Shown: positions 26,041 through 35,325 of the stretch, one piece after another
Layout: each line of letters opens with the position of its first letter
How positions within the stretch are numbered: position 1 is the stretch's first letter
Source of the DNA: Fodinibius sediminis
Lineage (GTDB): Bacteria; Bacteroidota; Rhodothermia; Balneolales; Balneolaceae
Assembly: GCF_900182555.1 (NCBI RefSeq)
Contig: NZ_FXTH01000001.1
Location: 1-64,000 of the forward strand
Length of the DNA: 64,000 nucleotides
Direction of reading: 5' to 3'
The notes under the pieces: model-generated
Seen by the model: the letters and a program-made list of their open reading frames with translations, nothing else
Databases searched by the model: none
Told to the model about the DNA's origin: nothing
Program-made: the position numbers and the translations under genes

Positions 26041-27669
26041 CTATGCCTTGTGTTCCGGGAATGGATCGGGAGGCTCCCTGTCCACCACCTTTCCCTTCTC
26101 TTTGGAATATATCTCGAGCGACTTCCCAAGTACCTGCTCAAAGAGATGAGCTTTACGCATTGCCCCCCATATTTCCAGCTCCGGATCGGCCTCGGTAGTG
26201 ATATATAAGGTAACCGACTGCCCCTCATCTTCGATTTCCAGCTGCTGTACATTCTGATAATGACTGCGGTCAAGGCCGTCTGCCACCCGCAGCAGGGCCG
26301 CCATCTTTTTGACTCGCTGCCGCAGGGGCTTGTCCAGCTTGCGATACCGTTTGTGGCGTTTCTTGGGCGTTGATCGCCGATGATAGCGTGCCACATTGGC
26401 CATCACGTTTATCTCGTCTTCCGTAAAGCCTCTCAAATCGGCATTTCGTATGATATAGAGCGCGTGCTTGTGATGTTTTCGATGAGAAATATAGTAACCG
26501 ATATCATGCAGGTAGCCAGCATATTCCAGGAGCTCTCGGTCCCCGTCCGGCAGCGCCAGCTCGTCCTGGAAAAAGTCAAACAGCTGGAGTGCCATTTTAG
26601 TAACGTGCCGGGAATGTTTTTCATGCCAGCTGCACTTTCGAAGCAGCTCAAACACGCTGCGACGCCGGGGGGCCGCTCCCTCCCGCTCCAACAGATCGAG
26701 CTCCAGCGCCTCCTTCTCATTATCAATGTAATCCCAGATCATACCCTCGCGCAGGGCGGACTCTGAAATTTTGATTCGCTCGATCCCTGCCTTCCGGATA
26801 ATGAGCTCCAGCAAAACAAGTCCGGGTGCAATGATATCCACTCTTTTTTCATCCAGACCTTTCTCACCAAGGCGCTCCCGGCGATTCATTTTAATAAACG
26901 CCTGATGAAATTCTTTATAGCTTCTGGCTGAAAAGGTGAGTTCATTCAGGGTCAGCGAGGCTGTGATGGACTGTCGACTGGCTACCATGGCAGCGATATT
27001 CTCCATTGTGCCCGAAGAACCGATCAGCGTTCGTATCTTGTGCCGGTCAAGCTGCACAAAAAGATCGCTGAGCTTATCACTGTAATGTGCCTGCAGCCGC
27101 TTGATCTCCACAGGAGCCATGGGATCCGTGCTTACATATTCGGCCGTCATCCGTGCGACCCCGACCTTCTCGCTGGTACTATAGAACACTTCCGCTTGGT
27201 TTGCCACGATAAACTCTACACTTCCCCCGCCGATATCCACTATCAAAACGGTTTCCCCGTCATATGAAACCGCATGCTTTACAGCCTTCCCAATAAGCTG
27301 TGCCTCTTTCCTGCCGGAAATAGCATGTGCCTTTATGCCCGTCTCATCAATCATCCGCTGAATAAATGCTCCACCATTTTCCGCCTCCCGTATGGCACTG
27401 GTAGCGTAAGCCAGTATTTGCTCCACCCCCTGGCTGTCACATAAAATTTTTATTCTTCTGAGCGCCGCTATACCCCTATCCATCGCCGCCTCGCTCAGCT
27501 GGTGCTTCATTCCCTTCTCGGCTAAAACAACCATCTCCTTTAATTTGTCGATCGTATGAAAATGGCCATCCGGGTAAATATCAACCAGCACCACGTGAAA
27601 AGAATTGGTCCCAAGATCCAGGGCGGCAATACGCTTGACAGGTGTTGCAACTGAAGACATAGTATTCAT
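26041..27669 (-). CDS. Exopolyphosphatase / guanosine pentaphosphatase (Ppx/GppA) with C-terminal HD domain
   Basis: A 542-residue enzyme of the actin-like ASKHA fold that hydrolyses polyphosphate and/or pppGpp. N-terminal motifs are RIAALDLGTNSFHVVLVD and AYATSAIREAENG, followed by VLIVDIGGGSVEFIV and TLIGSSGTMENIA. The C-terminal half is HD-type, with the metal motif YLHDIGYYISHRKHHKHALYII, as in longer Ppx proteins. The start at 27669 (MNTMSSVATP) avoids eight atypical residues; an ATG at 27660 is also possible. It is divergent from the subtilase gene across about 110 bases. Confidence 0.88.
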   Translation of the reverse strand: MNTMSSVATPVKRIAALDLGTNSFHVVLVDIYPDGHFHTIDKLKEMVVLAEKGMKHQLSEAAMDRGIAALRRIKILCDSQGVEQILAYATSAIREAENGGAFIQRMIDETGIKAHAISGRKEAQLIGKAVKHAVSYDGETVLIVDIGGGSVEFIVANQAEVFYSTSEKVGVARMTAEYVSTDPMAPVEIKRLQAHYSDKLSDLFVQLDRHKIRTLIGSSGTMENIAAMVASRQSITASLTLNELTFSARSYKEFHQAFIKMNRRERLGEKGLDEKRVDIIAPGLVLLELIIRKAGIERIKISESALREGMIWDYIDNEKEALELDLLEREGAAPRRRSVFELLRKCSWHEKHSRHVTKMALQLFDFFQDELALPDGDRELLEYAGYLHDIGYYISHRKHHKHALYIIRNADLRGFTEDEINVMANVARYHRRSTPKKRHKRYRKLDKPLRQRVKKMAALLRVADGLDRSHYQNVQQLEIEDEGQSVTLYITTEADPELEIWGAMRKAHLFEQVLGKSLEIYSKEKGKVVDREPPDPFPEHKA

Positions 27670-27781
27670 TCTGTTCAGGGTCCGTGGTAACAATATATTA
27701 TATTACCTGGTATTTCCATGCTTCAGAAATACCCCACGATTAATTTACAATTTGAAGTGCATTTTCATAACATAGTTCCAT

Positions 27782-30700
27782 ATGATCAATAGACGACTCC
27801 TGCCTCTTATGCTGATGCTACTGGCGCTGCCCTTGTCAGCCGCCGGACAGGCGAGCTATTTTTCCGACAGGCTCATCCTCAAATATGAATCGGAGCACCG
27901 GTTGCAGCAACTTAAGACAAAGCTCAAAAGTGATCCCCGTACGGCTGTGGAGCAGTTTCTCCGGTTTTCCGGGGCCCGAACCATCACCCCTTTTTTGAAA
28001 GGTCCCATGCAGCAGAAGCTGCGGAAAAAAAACGATCCCCGAGCCACCAACCTGCTGCAAATTCATGAAGTCACCTTCAGCAGGCATATTGATCCGGTGC
28101 AGCTGGCGGCCAAAGTTGAACGAATACCCGGCGTGGCGTATGCCGAACCCAAGTACCGGCGCGAGCTGCATCTTACTCCCAGTGATCCAAACCTGGAAAA
28201 GTGGATCAATTTCCACCAGTTTCCCGAAGCATGGGACCTCACAACGGGCAGCCCCGGCGTTGTCATCGCCATTGTTGATGGCGGGGTCGGGTACAACCAC
28301 CCGGAACTCGACGACAAGCTCTGGGTCAACCAGGAAGAAATCCCCTCCGCCCTTTTTTCCCAGCTGGATCGAAATACAGACGGCCGTATCACCTCTGCGG
28401 AAATTAAACAGTATCTCCGCGAAAACGGCAAAGACTACAATGGGGATGGCGCTATCCAGCTGGATGATGCGCTCCATCCCGACGCCCCCCTCATGGATCA
28501 GATGGATGGGGACGGTAACAACTACACGGATGACCTTTTCGGCTGGGACTTCTGGGATTCGGGCCCCCTCAACCAACCGACAGCTGACAACAACCCCATT
28601 CACGACGGAACTGACCACGGTACCCATGTGGCGGGTATCGCTGCAGCAGAGACCAACAATGATGCCGGCATAGCCGGGGCCGGGTTCAACAGCAGTTACA
28701 TGGCCGTTAAGGCAGGTGGAAACCCCGATGATCCAGCTTCGGTGGGTTATGGCATGGAAGGCATCGTTTATGCCGCCGAACAAGGTGCAGATATTATCAA
28801 CTGCAGCTGGGGCGGGGACGGTTTTTCGCAGGCCGAGCAGGAAGTTATTGACTATGTCACGCAGCAGGGATCGCTGGTGATTTCCTCTTCCGGCAATGAG
28901 GGGAATCGAAAGATTGGCTACCCCGCCGGCTACGACAAAGTGGTAAGTGTGGGGGCGGTGGAAACAAACAATTCTGTTGCGGGCTATTCCAATTATGGCT
29001 ATACCCTGGATGTTCTGGCTGCCGGCTCTGGCATAGCAAGCACCAGCTATGAAGCGTCATATACAACGAAGAGCGGCACTTCCATGTCGGCTCCCGTCGT
29101 CAGCGGCCTTGCGGCCCTCCTGAAAAGGATTCACCCAGGCTGGTCTCCCGAGCGCATTGGCCGACAGATTCGTACCACTGCGGTCCCCGTCGATGAGTCA
29201 AACCCCCTCATTTATGCTCACCGACTGGGCCATGGCAAAATAAACGCATTCAAGGCCCTCAACTCCAATAACCCGGGATTGAAGATTGTATCTGCGCGCT
29301 TTACCAATGAGGAAGGCCGAAAGCTGCAGCTCAACCAGCCGGGCACCGTATCACTTGAAATCGCTAATGTCGGAAAGTCAGCTTCTGGGATCACCCTGCG
29401 GCTTCAGGCACTCAATGAGGAGGGCATAGAACTGCTGAATACTGAATTGCAGCTGCCGTCCCTTGCAACGGGAGATTCCACGGATGTTTCTTTCGGCCTG
29501 GTCATCAACGATAACTTTGACCTTAAAAAAACCCCTACCCTTCGGATCAACTTCAGCAGTTCTGACGGAAGCTACCGGGATTTTGGCATCGCCCAGTATG
29601 ATGAGTTCCTCTACGACGTGGTTGCTGCCAACCGGGTAAAAACCTCCCTTGCCGCCGACGGAACCATCGGTTTTACCCAACCGTTCACCGGCTCGGGCGG
29701 AGTGGGCTTCATCCCCCGCAGCCCGGCAGCCGAAGATTATAGCGAAGGGAAAAATATCCTTTTTGAAGGGGGACTGATGATTGAAATCGACGGGAAGCTG
29801 TATGATGCTGTCCGAAGCGAAACGGGCCAGTTGTCTAAAGACTTTATCCCTCTGGAGCTTTTCACAACAAGCACAGAGGATGCGACCTCCGATCTCGATG
29901 GTTCTGCTTCTTTCCGTATCGAATCCGATACTACCCACGATGCCACCGTCCGCCTGCATACTTATGCCTATGACCATCCCCAGATGAATCGCGTAGTCAT
30001 GCTTCGCTATACCCTCCGCAACAACTCCTCCTTCCATGACCTCAATAATACCTATGTGGGACTCTTCAACGACTGGGACATCGGCGATGCCTCCAATAAC
30101 AGTGCCTCCTTTATTCCGGCTGACAGTCTCCTGTATCTCTCTGATGCAACCGAAAACAGCAGTCAACCTGTAGCGGCAGCCGCCACCATGGGAACCATCT
30201 CAAGCGTCCTGGCGATTGATAATACCATAGAAGGATCTTCCGACAGCCTGGTCTTCGGCCTGTACGACGGCTTCAGTGATTCTGAAAAACGCACTGCACT
30301 CAAAGCACAAAAAGAACGTACGGATATTCAAAATACAGATGTTTCTGCTGTTATTGCTTCCGGTCCCTATACTCTGGAACCCGGGGCAGAAATAACCGTT
30401 GGTTTCGCCTATGCCTTCGGTGAGGATGCCGGCATACTGCGTAATCAGGTAGCTGCAGCCCGCAGCCAAAAACCCTTTGACGTTTCTCCGACTGGGCGGG
30501 CTGAAGCCCCGAAGGATCCAAAGCCGACGAACCTCTTTCAAAATTACCCCAACCCCTTTCGATCCAAGACCCGTATCCGATTTGACCTGGAAAAGGAAAC
30601 ACCTGTCAAACTTACCATCTTTGATGTTCTGGGCCGGAAAGTGCGGGTCCTCAGAAATGAGAAGATGGAAGCCAAGTCCCACTTTGTTGATTTCGATGCC

Positions 30701-30784
30701 GGGGCATTGAGCAGCGGAGTGTATTTTGCCCGACTCAAAACCAATGAAGGCATCCAGACCATTCCCATGACGCATATCAAATAA
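27782..30784 (+). CDS. Secreted S8 (subtilisin-like) protease with T9SS sorting domain
   Basis: A 1000-residue exported protease. After the signal peptide (LLPLMLMLLALPLSAAGQ) and an inhibitor-like prodomain (about 25-125), the catalytic residues are Asp166 (IVDGGVGYNHPEL), His279 (DHGTHVAGI), Asn372 (SSSGNEGN) and Ser434 (GTSMSAPVVSGLAALL). Between Asp and His is an insert with two EF-hand-like loops (DRNTDGRITSAE, DYNGDGAIQLDD) and DGDGNNYTDD, probably calcium sites. Beta-sandwich regions follow. The last 83 residues (from NLFQNYPNPF, with VYFARL near the end) are a type A T9SS C-terminal domain, so it is released or surface-anchored through the type IX system. Confidence 0.93.
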   Translation: MINRRLLPLMLMLLALPLSAAGQASYFSDRLILKYESEHRLQQLKTKLKSDPRTAVEQFLRFSGARTITPFLKGPMQQKLRKKNDPRATNLLQIHEVTFSRHIDPVQLAAKVERIPGVAYAEPKYRRELHLTPSDPNLEKWINFHQFPEAWDLTTGSPGVVIAIVDGGVGYNHPELDDKLWVNQEEIPSALFSQLDRNTDGRITSAEIKQYLRENGKDYNGDGAIQLDDALHPDAPLMDQMDGDGNNYTDDLFGWDFWDSGPLNQPTADNNPIHDGTDHGTHVAGIAAAETNNDAGIAGAGFNSSYMAVKAGGNPDDPASVGYGMEGIVYAAEQGADIINCSWGGDGFSQAEQEVIDYVTQQGSLVISSSGNEGNRKIGYPAGYDKVVSVGAVETNNSVAGYSNYGYTLDVLAAGSGIASTSYEASYTTKSGTSMSAPVVSGLAALLKRIHPGWSPERIGRQIRTTAVPVDESNPLIYAHRLGHGKINAFKALNSNNPGLKIVSARFTNEEGRKLQLNQPGTVSLEIANVGKSASGITLRLQALNEEGIELLNTELQLPSLATGDSTDVSFGLVINDNFDLKKTPTLRINFSSSDGSYRDFGIAQYDEFLYDVVAANRVKTSLAADGTIGFTQPFTGSGGVGFIPRSPAAEDYSEGKNILFEGGLMIEIDGKLYDAVRSETGQLSKDFIPLELFTTSTEDATSDLDGSASFRIESDTTHDATVRLHTYAYDHPQMNRVVMLRYTLRNNSSFHDLNNTYVGLFNDWDIGDASNNSASFIPADSLLYLSDATENSSQPVAAAATMGTISSVLAIDNTIEGSSDSLVFGLYDGFSDSEKRTALKAQKERTDIQNTDVSAVIASGPYTLEPGAEITVGFAYAFGEDAGILRNQVAAARSQKPFDVSPTGRAEAPKDPKPTNLFQNYPNPFRSKTRIRFDLEKETPVKLTIFDVLGRKVRVLRNEKMEAKSHFVDFDAGALSSGVYFARLKTNEGIQTIPMTHIK

Positions 30785-30795
30785 ATTATTCTTCA

Positions 30796-30882
30796 GCCGG
30801 GAAGCCTGGCATGGTTCGCCCCTTTTCTCCGCCTGCGCGTGCAGAGTAACCTCTTGCTGCGGACGAACCCGGATTTCCCGGC
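30796..30882. ncRNA. Candidate structured RNA (nested stems), unassigned
   Basis: The 87 bases fold into concentric helices visible by eye: GCCGGGAA (30796-30803) with TTCCCGGC (30875-30882), GGTTCG (30813-30818) with CGAACC (30864-30869), TCCGC (30828-30832) with GCGGA (30859-30863), and an apical GCAGAG/CTCTTGC hairpin (30841-30857). The two middle stems are contiguous on the 3' side. It matches no family I know and has no T-run. Orientation is unknown. It lies in the 174-base gap between the subtilase and the Wzi-like gene. Confidence 0.4.
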
Positions 30883-30958
30883 ACTCAGAAGGGAACAAAA
30901 GCCCCCCGTTTACCCTCTAAATTTCCAAAATGCTTCACAGAACTGAACAATACTGCAT

Positions 30959-32698
30959 ATGAAACGGGTGCTGTCTCTCAAACAATCTTTCTTTACTCTC
31001 ATTCCAGACTATCTAACTGCAACCGTCATTGGAGGAGTCGTAGCACTGCTCGTTGGTTTGCTCGCTTGTGCGCCTCAAAGTCATGCTCAAGAGCTGCCGG
31101 TGAATGATGCCTACAACGAATACCTGCGCGTGCTAACCATCAGCGGCGAACTCTCAGAGCCCGGCGATGCTTTCTCCCTCTTTGAACAGGAATATTCCAT
31201 GATGATGCATCTTGACAGCCTGAAACAGCATCCATGGGCCACCATACCCGATCCGGTGCTTCAAGAAGACCACTCTACCCGCATCGGCGACCGGGAAACT
31301 GCTGGCTTCATCATAGTTCCCTATGACCCCCGGTTCCGAACCTATTGGCAATCCCTCGATCCTGGCGGACAGCATGACGGGCCGGTTTGGCAAGGGCGGG
31401 GCTTTACGAACGACCTGTCAGCCGGTTTTTTTGCCCGGTACCGCTTTCTGTCGGTTTCTCTCAGACCCCACCTTATCTTTAATCAGAACCGGCCTTTTGG
31501 ACTCTCCCCCTACGAAAGAAACCCCCACAAATCACCTTTTGCCTATGCGCTGGGACCAATAGACTGGCCCCAGCGCTTTGGGGACCAGTCGTTCTGGACA
31601 GCCGACTGGGGACAATCGTACCTGCGAGCCGACTACCGCGGATGGGCATCCGGTATCTCCAATGAGCACATGCGCTGGGGACCCTCGCGCCAAAATGCCA
31701 TTCTGATGGACAGCAACGCCCCTGGATTTCGCCACTTTTTTATAAGCACGGAAGAACCCAAGGACATCTATATCGGGCATCTGAAGACCAAGCTTTTCTG
31801 GGGCAAGTTATGGGAATCCGATTATTTTGATGAGAACTCTGCCAATGATGAACGATTTATTTCTGGTTTAAATCTCTCTTTCAACCCAAAGCCGGTGCCG
31901 GGGCTGCGCCTTGGAATCAACCGCATTTTCTATGAAACCATCCCCCCGGAAGGAATACCGGCGGGCGACCTGTTCAAGATCTTTGAAGCCTTTACGAAAA
32001 ACAGTTTTACAGATGACACCAATATCAGCGGCAATGACCAGTCCGATCAGCTTCTCTCGCTGTTTGGGCAGTGGGTATTCCCGGAAAGTGGTCTGGAAAT
32101 CTATGGCGAATGGGCGCGAACCGACCACAGCTGGGACTGGCGCGATTTTTTCACCGAACCGGAACACAGCCGGGGATATACACTGGGGCTCCAGAAAACC
32201 TTTACCCTCAAAAATGATCGGCTGTTATCCATCAATACTGAAATCACCCAGCTGGAAGCCAGCAAATCGGGTGCCTTTCGCGGCTATGCTCCCTTCTACG
32301 TCCATAGCAGATCGCGTCAGGGGTATACGAACCGCGGACAGCTGCTGGGGGCCGCCATAGGGCCGGGGTCAAACAGCCAGTACCTGGGCAGTTCGTTGTT
32401 TTTTGACCAGGGCCGAATCAAGTTTTTTGTACAGCGGGTAGCCAAAAACAACGATTTCCTTTACCTCTCAGACGCCATGATTCAAAACGAGGTCCAGAAT
32501 CCCAACAATAACAAGTACTGGCTGCATAATGTGGAAATGCGCCTGGGCACCTCCCTCTTGTTTTTTTACAAACAGTTTGAAACAGATATCGGTCTGACCT
32601 ATCGACGTGAGATTAATCACGACTATATCTTTGAGAACGATCAGAACCATCTGGGGGTCAAGCTTTCCATCCGCTATCGTCTTTCCAGCCTGCGGTAA
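30959..32698 (+). CDS. Capsule assembly Wzi-family outer-membrane protein
   Basis: A 579-residue exported beta-barrel. A signal segment (about 20-43, AVGLLACAPQSHAQ-like ending) precedes a helical start, then barrel strands. Recognisable Wzi-family sequence includes WGQSYLRADYRGWASGISNEHMRWGPSRQNAILMDSNAPGF, IYIGHLKTKLFWGKLW and LRLGINRIFYE. Repeated aromatic-edged strands continue to the C terminus, ending SIRYRLSSLR. Wzi binds capsular polysaccharide at the outer surface in E. coli; in this group the family occurs without a full capsule locus, as here. Function beyond 'outer-membrane glycan-related barrel' is inference. Confidence 0.75.
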   Translation: MKRVLSLKQSFFTLIPDYLTATVIGGVVALLVGLLACAPQSHAQELPVNDAYNEYLRVLTISGELSEPGDAFSLFEQEYSMMMHLDSLKQHPWATIPDPVLQEDHSTRIGDRETAGFIIVPYDPRFRTYWQSLDPGGQHDGPVWQGRGFTNDLSAGFFARYRFLSVSLRPHLIFNQNRPFGLSPYERNPHKSPFAYALGPIDWPQRFGDQSFWTADWGQSYLRADYRGWASGISNEHMRWGPSRQNAILMDSNAPGFRHFFISTEEPKDIYIGHLKTKLFWGKLWESDYFDENSANDERFISGLNLSFNPKPVPGLRLGINRIFYETIPPEGIPAGDLFKIFEAFTKNSFTDDTNISGNDQSDQLLSLFGQWVFPESGLEIYGEWARTDHSWDWRDFFTEPEHSRGYTLGLQKTFTLKNDRLLSINTEITQLEASKSGAFRGYAPFYVHSRSRQGYTNRGQLLGAAIGPGSNSQYLGSSLFFDQGRIKFFVQRVAKNNDFLYLSDAMIQNEVQNPNNNKYWLHNVEMRLGTSLLFFYKQFETDIGLTYRREINHDYIFENDQNHLGVKLSIRYRLSSLR

Positions 32699-33552
32699 AA
32701 CTATACGGTAATCCTGCTGCTGTATCCAATGATTAAATCATTGATTCGGGCAGTCGGGAAGGAAACACCCCCGCGAGAACCTCAGATTACTTGCCGTCCT
32801 TCCCCATAATAAAGAGCTCAGCACCGGCGAAGCTACCAGTCCCTTCTTCTCCTTGATCAACTGGATATACCCGCGGTACGACAACAGCTCTGACCCTTTG
32901 CTGCTATATTTACCGGTCATGGAATGTTGTTATCACTTCATTCCCGGATTCCCCGTTCCTTCCTACCTTCCCTCGTTGAAGCAGGATGAAAATAATACGA
33001 CCATCAATCAGGAATCCATACTCAAGGCATGCAGCATGAGACTCCCAGCTTTCACATAACAAGCCCGGGACCCATTTCTTTCGTTGTACCAGCCCCTGCT
33101 CTTTCACGCCCCTGTCCGCGGATACGTATACAAGAAACCCCGGAATACTATTTTCAATCCATGCCAAACAACCGTATGCGGTTTCTCTAAATCGTTCACG
33201 TCCCCCTTTTTTGCCTCTGATGCTTCTACCGTGATTAAGACAGAAAAACGACATTGCCGGCAATCACTACTTGCCCCATTTGAAGAAGAGTTCATAGTGC
33301 GTGCCCTGCACAGCTGCTATCCCCCTCAGTAATTCAACCAATTCATAACGGGTCAGTGCGATTAATAGTTTTGTCAGGACTTATGACCAACCGGGTGAAT
33401 AGAGCCACAAAGAATTACTGAGGCCTGACAACCAAACAAGCACAACTGCCGCCATACCCCTGGGGATACTCAAACAATAGTTGCCAAGAGACCAGATTCT
33501 ATTCAGACAATACCTATCGCCGATCCTGAGCAAGCTATTAAAGAAGGAAGCT
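32699..33552. other. Long gene-free stretch, possible gene remnants
   Basis: This is the largest unexplained gap. Several short frames exist on both strands, none with a convincing start, motif or length. On the minus strand, 33267-33380 reads VLTKLLIALTRYELVELL ... THYELFFKWGK before a stop; this looks protein-like but has no start codon and a TAA immediately upstream, so it may be the tail of a dead gene. An ATG-started piece lies just upstream of that stop in the same frame. No RNA gene was recognised. Confidence 0.4.
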
Positions 33553-33592
33553 GACAAAAAAAATGGCCCGGCTGAATAAACAGCCGGGCCAC
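33553..33592 (-). terminator. Rho-independent terminator of the DUF4382 gene
   Basis: TGGCCCGGCTG (33565-33575) and CAGCCGGGCCA (33582-33592) form a perfect 11-bp stem around a 6-base loop. On the minus strand it is followed by a run of eight T. It lies 43 bases after the DUF4382 stop codon. Confidence 0.88.
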
Positions 33593-33634
33593 TTTATATT
33601 GACTATCTTACTTACGATAGCATGGTCACAGATT

Positions 33635-34510
33635 TTAGTCGTCGTCACCCAATTCAATTGGATCTACCGTCGTTTCCACACCACTTTCCACTGAGACACC
33701 GGTTACAGTAGTTGCAGAATATTCATCACCTGCCGGCTCTACCACGACATCATACATGCCCTCTTCCAGGCCTCGCAGCATAAATCCACCTTCTGCATCG
33801 ATCTGGGTCCCTGTAGTGTCATTACCCATTACAGCATACACCCAGGCACTGGCATCCATCTCCGCTTCCACAGTACCAGAAATCGATCCTACCGTTGCTT
33901 CTTCACCCTCTTCAACAAATGCTTTAAGCACCGGCTTGAGAATATATTTTCCACTTCTTCCAGCTTTATGCACTGAGCGTCCGGCGTCAAAGTCAATCAT
34001 AACGTCGAGTTCTTCACCAGCCTCGAGTTCTGTCTTGAACTTGATTTTATAACCAGACTGCTGCCCGCTGGGTACTTTCAAGCGCTCAAGTTCGCCATCT
34101 ACCATGACGGTATTTTCGCTGCCGAGAATAAGCCGCAACTCTCTGTAATAGCCCGGCTCCAAGTCAGCAGACGATAATAATGTATCCACGCCATTTGTCA
34201 GATCAAGCAGATTAATAATCATGGGATCTACCGGAAGATCGATCCACTTGCCATCCCGTTCAGGATCAACATCAGTGGTATCATCGCCGAAGGGAGTGTA
34301 ATGGATACGCAGTCCCTGAACATCCACATTAACCTCCTCGTATTCCGCGGGAGCATCGGTCAGCCTTACGTTCATGTGACCTTTACCGTGTTCCGGTCCG
34401 TTAAAATTGACATCATTACATGAGACAGCTATTAGCATAACGGCCCCAAGTACAAATACGCCTTGTAAGACGCGATAAATCGTTGATTGTATAATATTAG
34501 CTTTATTCAT
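33635..34510 (-). CDS. DUF4382-domain lipoprotein
   Basis: A 291-residue exported protein with a lipoprotein signal (VFVLGAVMLIAVSC, Cys at about 31). The mature part begins with the DUF4382 pattern: GHMNVRLTDAPAEYEEVNVDVQGLRIHY, followed by WIDLPVDPMIINLLDLTNGVDTLL and LEPGYYRELRLILG. A C-terminal carboxypeptidase-regulatory-like beta domain follows (GSISGTVEAEMDAS, EGMYDVVVEPAGDEY). The family is widespread in surface lipoproteins of Bacteroidota-like bacteria and has no known enzyme activity. It stands alone, with a strong terminator downstream and a divergent neighbour upstream. Confidence 0.85.
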   Translation of the reverse strand: MNKANIIQSTIYRVLQGVFVLGAVMLIAVSCNDVNFNGPEHGKGHMNVRLTDAPAEYEEVNVDVQGLRIHYTPFGDDTTDVDPERDGKWIDLPVDPMIINLLDLTNGVDTLLSSADLEPGYYRELRLILGSENTVMVDGELERLKVPSGQQSGYKIKFKTELEAGEELDVMIDFDAGRSVHKAGRSGKYILKPVLKAFVEEGEEATVGSISGTVEAEMDASAWVYAVMGNDTTGTQIDAEGGFMLRGLEEGMYDVVVEPAGDEYSATTVTGVSVESGVETTVDPIELGDDD

Positions 34511-34754
34511 AGTACTTGCCCTTTGTAGTAATTATTTGTGATGAGTTACTATATGTTATGACCATCTGAGCATATTCTTAGTACAAAACCGTTTTTTTTG
34601 TTCCGATCTTTCCCTTTAAAATGGCATTGTCTGCTTTCGTTTTCACCATCCGGCACAAATTCACCCCTAGAGAAGGTTATATTACATCCTGCGGTGGCAC
34701 CTGCCGCTCTATTTTTTTAAATTGGAAACGGTAATTCTGTAATTAACCCCTGAT

Positions 34755-35321
34755 ATGAACCAAGCTTTTTTTCTCGATCGTGACGGTACCATTAATGTAG
34801 ATTACAATTTTGTTCACACGCCCGGTGAATGGTCTTGGTGTGATGGGGCTATTGCTGCATTGCGCTGGATGCAAGAGCAAAATTATAAAATCATTGTTGT
34901 CACGAATCAGTCAGGAATCGCAAGGGGACGCTACTCCGAAAAGCAGGTACAGGATCTGCATTGCTGGGTAGACCAGCAACTGGAAGAACACTCCGTCACT
35001 ATTGACGACTGGTATTATGCCCCTCACCATCCCGACTACGATCCCAACCAACTGTATCATCCCGAAGATCGCAAACCGGGAACCGGCATGTTTCAGAAAG
35101 CGGCTGAGAAACATGATATCGATTTCAATCGGTCATACATGGCCGGTGATAAGATAAGTGACCTTCAGCCAGCCGTGAACCTGGGGATAACCCCCTTCTT
35201 TATCCGATCGCGCCACGAACCCAGCCAAGACAAGGAATGGCTCTCGCAACACTCCATCCCCACCTTTGACAATATCAACCAAGTGGTCAACAGCTTCGAT
35301 TTCAACAAAGAAAACAGATAA
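34755..35321 (+). CDS. gmhB: HAD-IIIA phosphatase, D-glycero-D-manno-heptose-1,7-bisphosphate 7-phosphatase-like
   Basis: A 188-residue cytoplasmic phosphatase. HAD motif I is FLDRDGTIN (nucleophile and acid Asp), motif II is VVTNQSGIARG, and motifs III/IV are the Lys of DRKPGTGMF and the acidic MAGDKISDLQPA. The general arrangement matches GmhB, which removes the 7-phosphate in ADP-heptose synthesis for lipopolysaccharide core. The Cys-His zinc loop of classical GmhB is replaced by YYAPHHPDYDPNQLYHPED with no Cys, so this is a zinc-less variant and the substrate is less certain. It is followed after 4 bases by a second HAD gene. Confidence 0.75.
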   Translation: MNQAFFLDRDGTINVDYNFVHTPGEWSWCDGAIAALRWMQEQNYKIIVVTNQSGIARGRYSEKQVQDLHCWVDQQLEEHSVTIDDWYYAPHHPDYDPNQLYHPEDRKPGTGMFQKAAEKHDIDFNRSYMAGDKISDLQPAVNLGITPFFIRSRHEPSQDKEWLSQHSIPTFDNINQVVNSFDFNKENR

Positions 35322-35325
35322 CACT

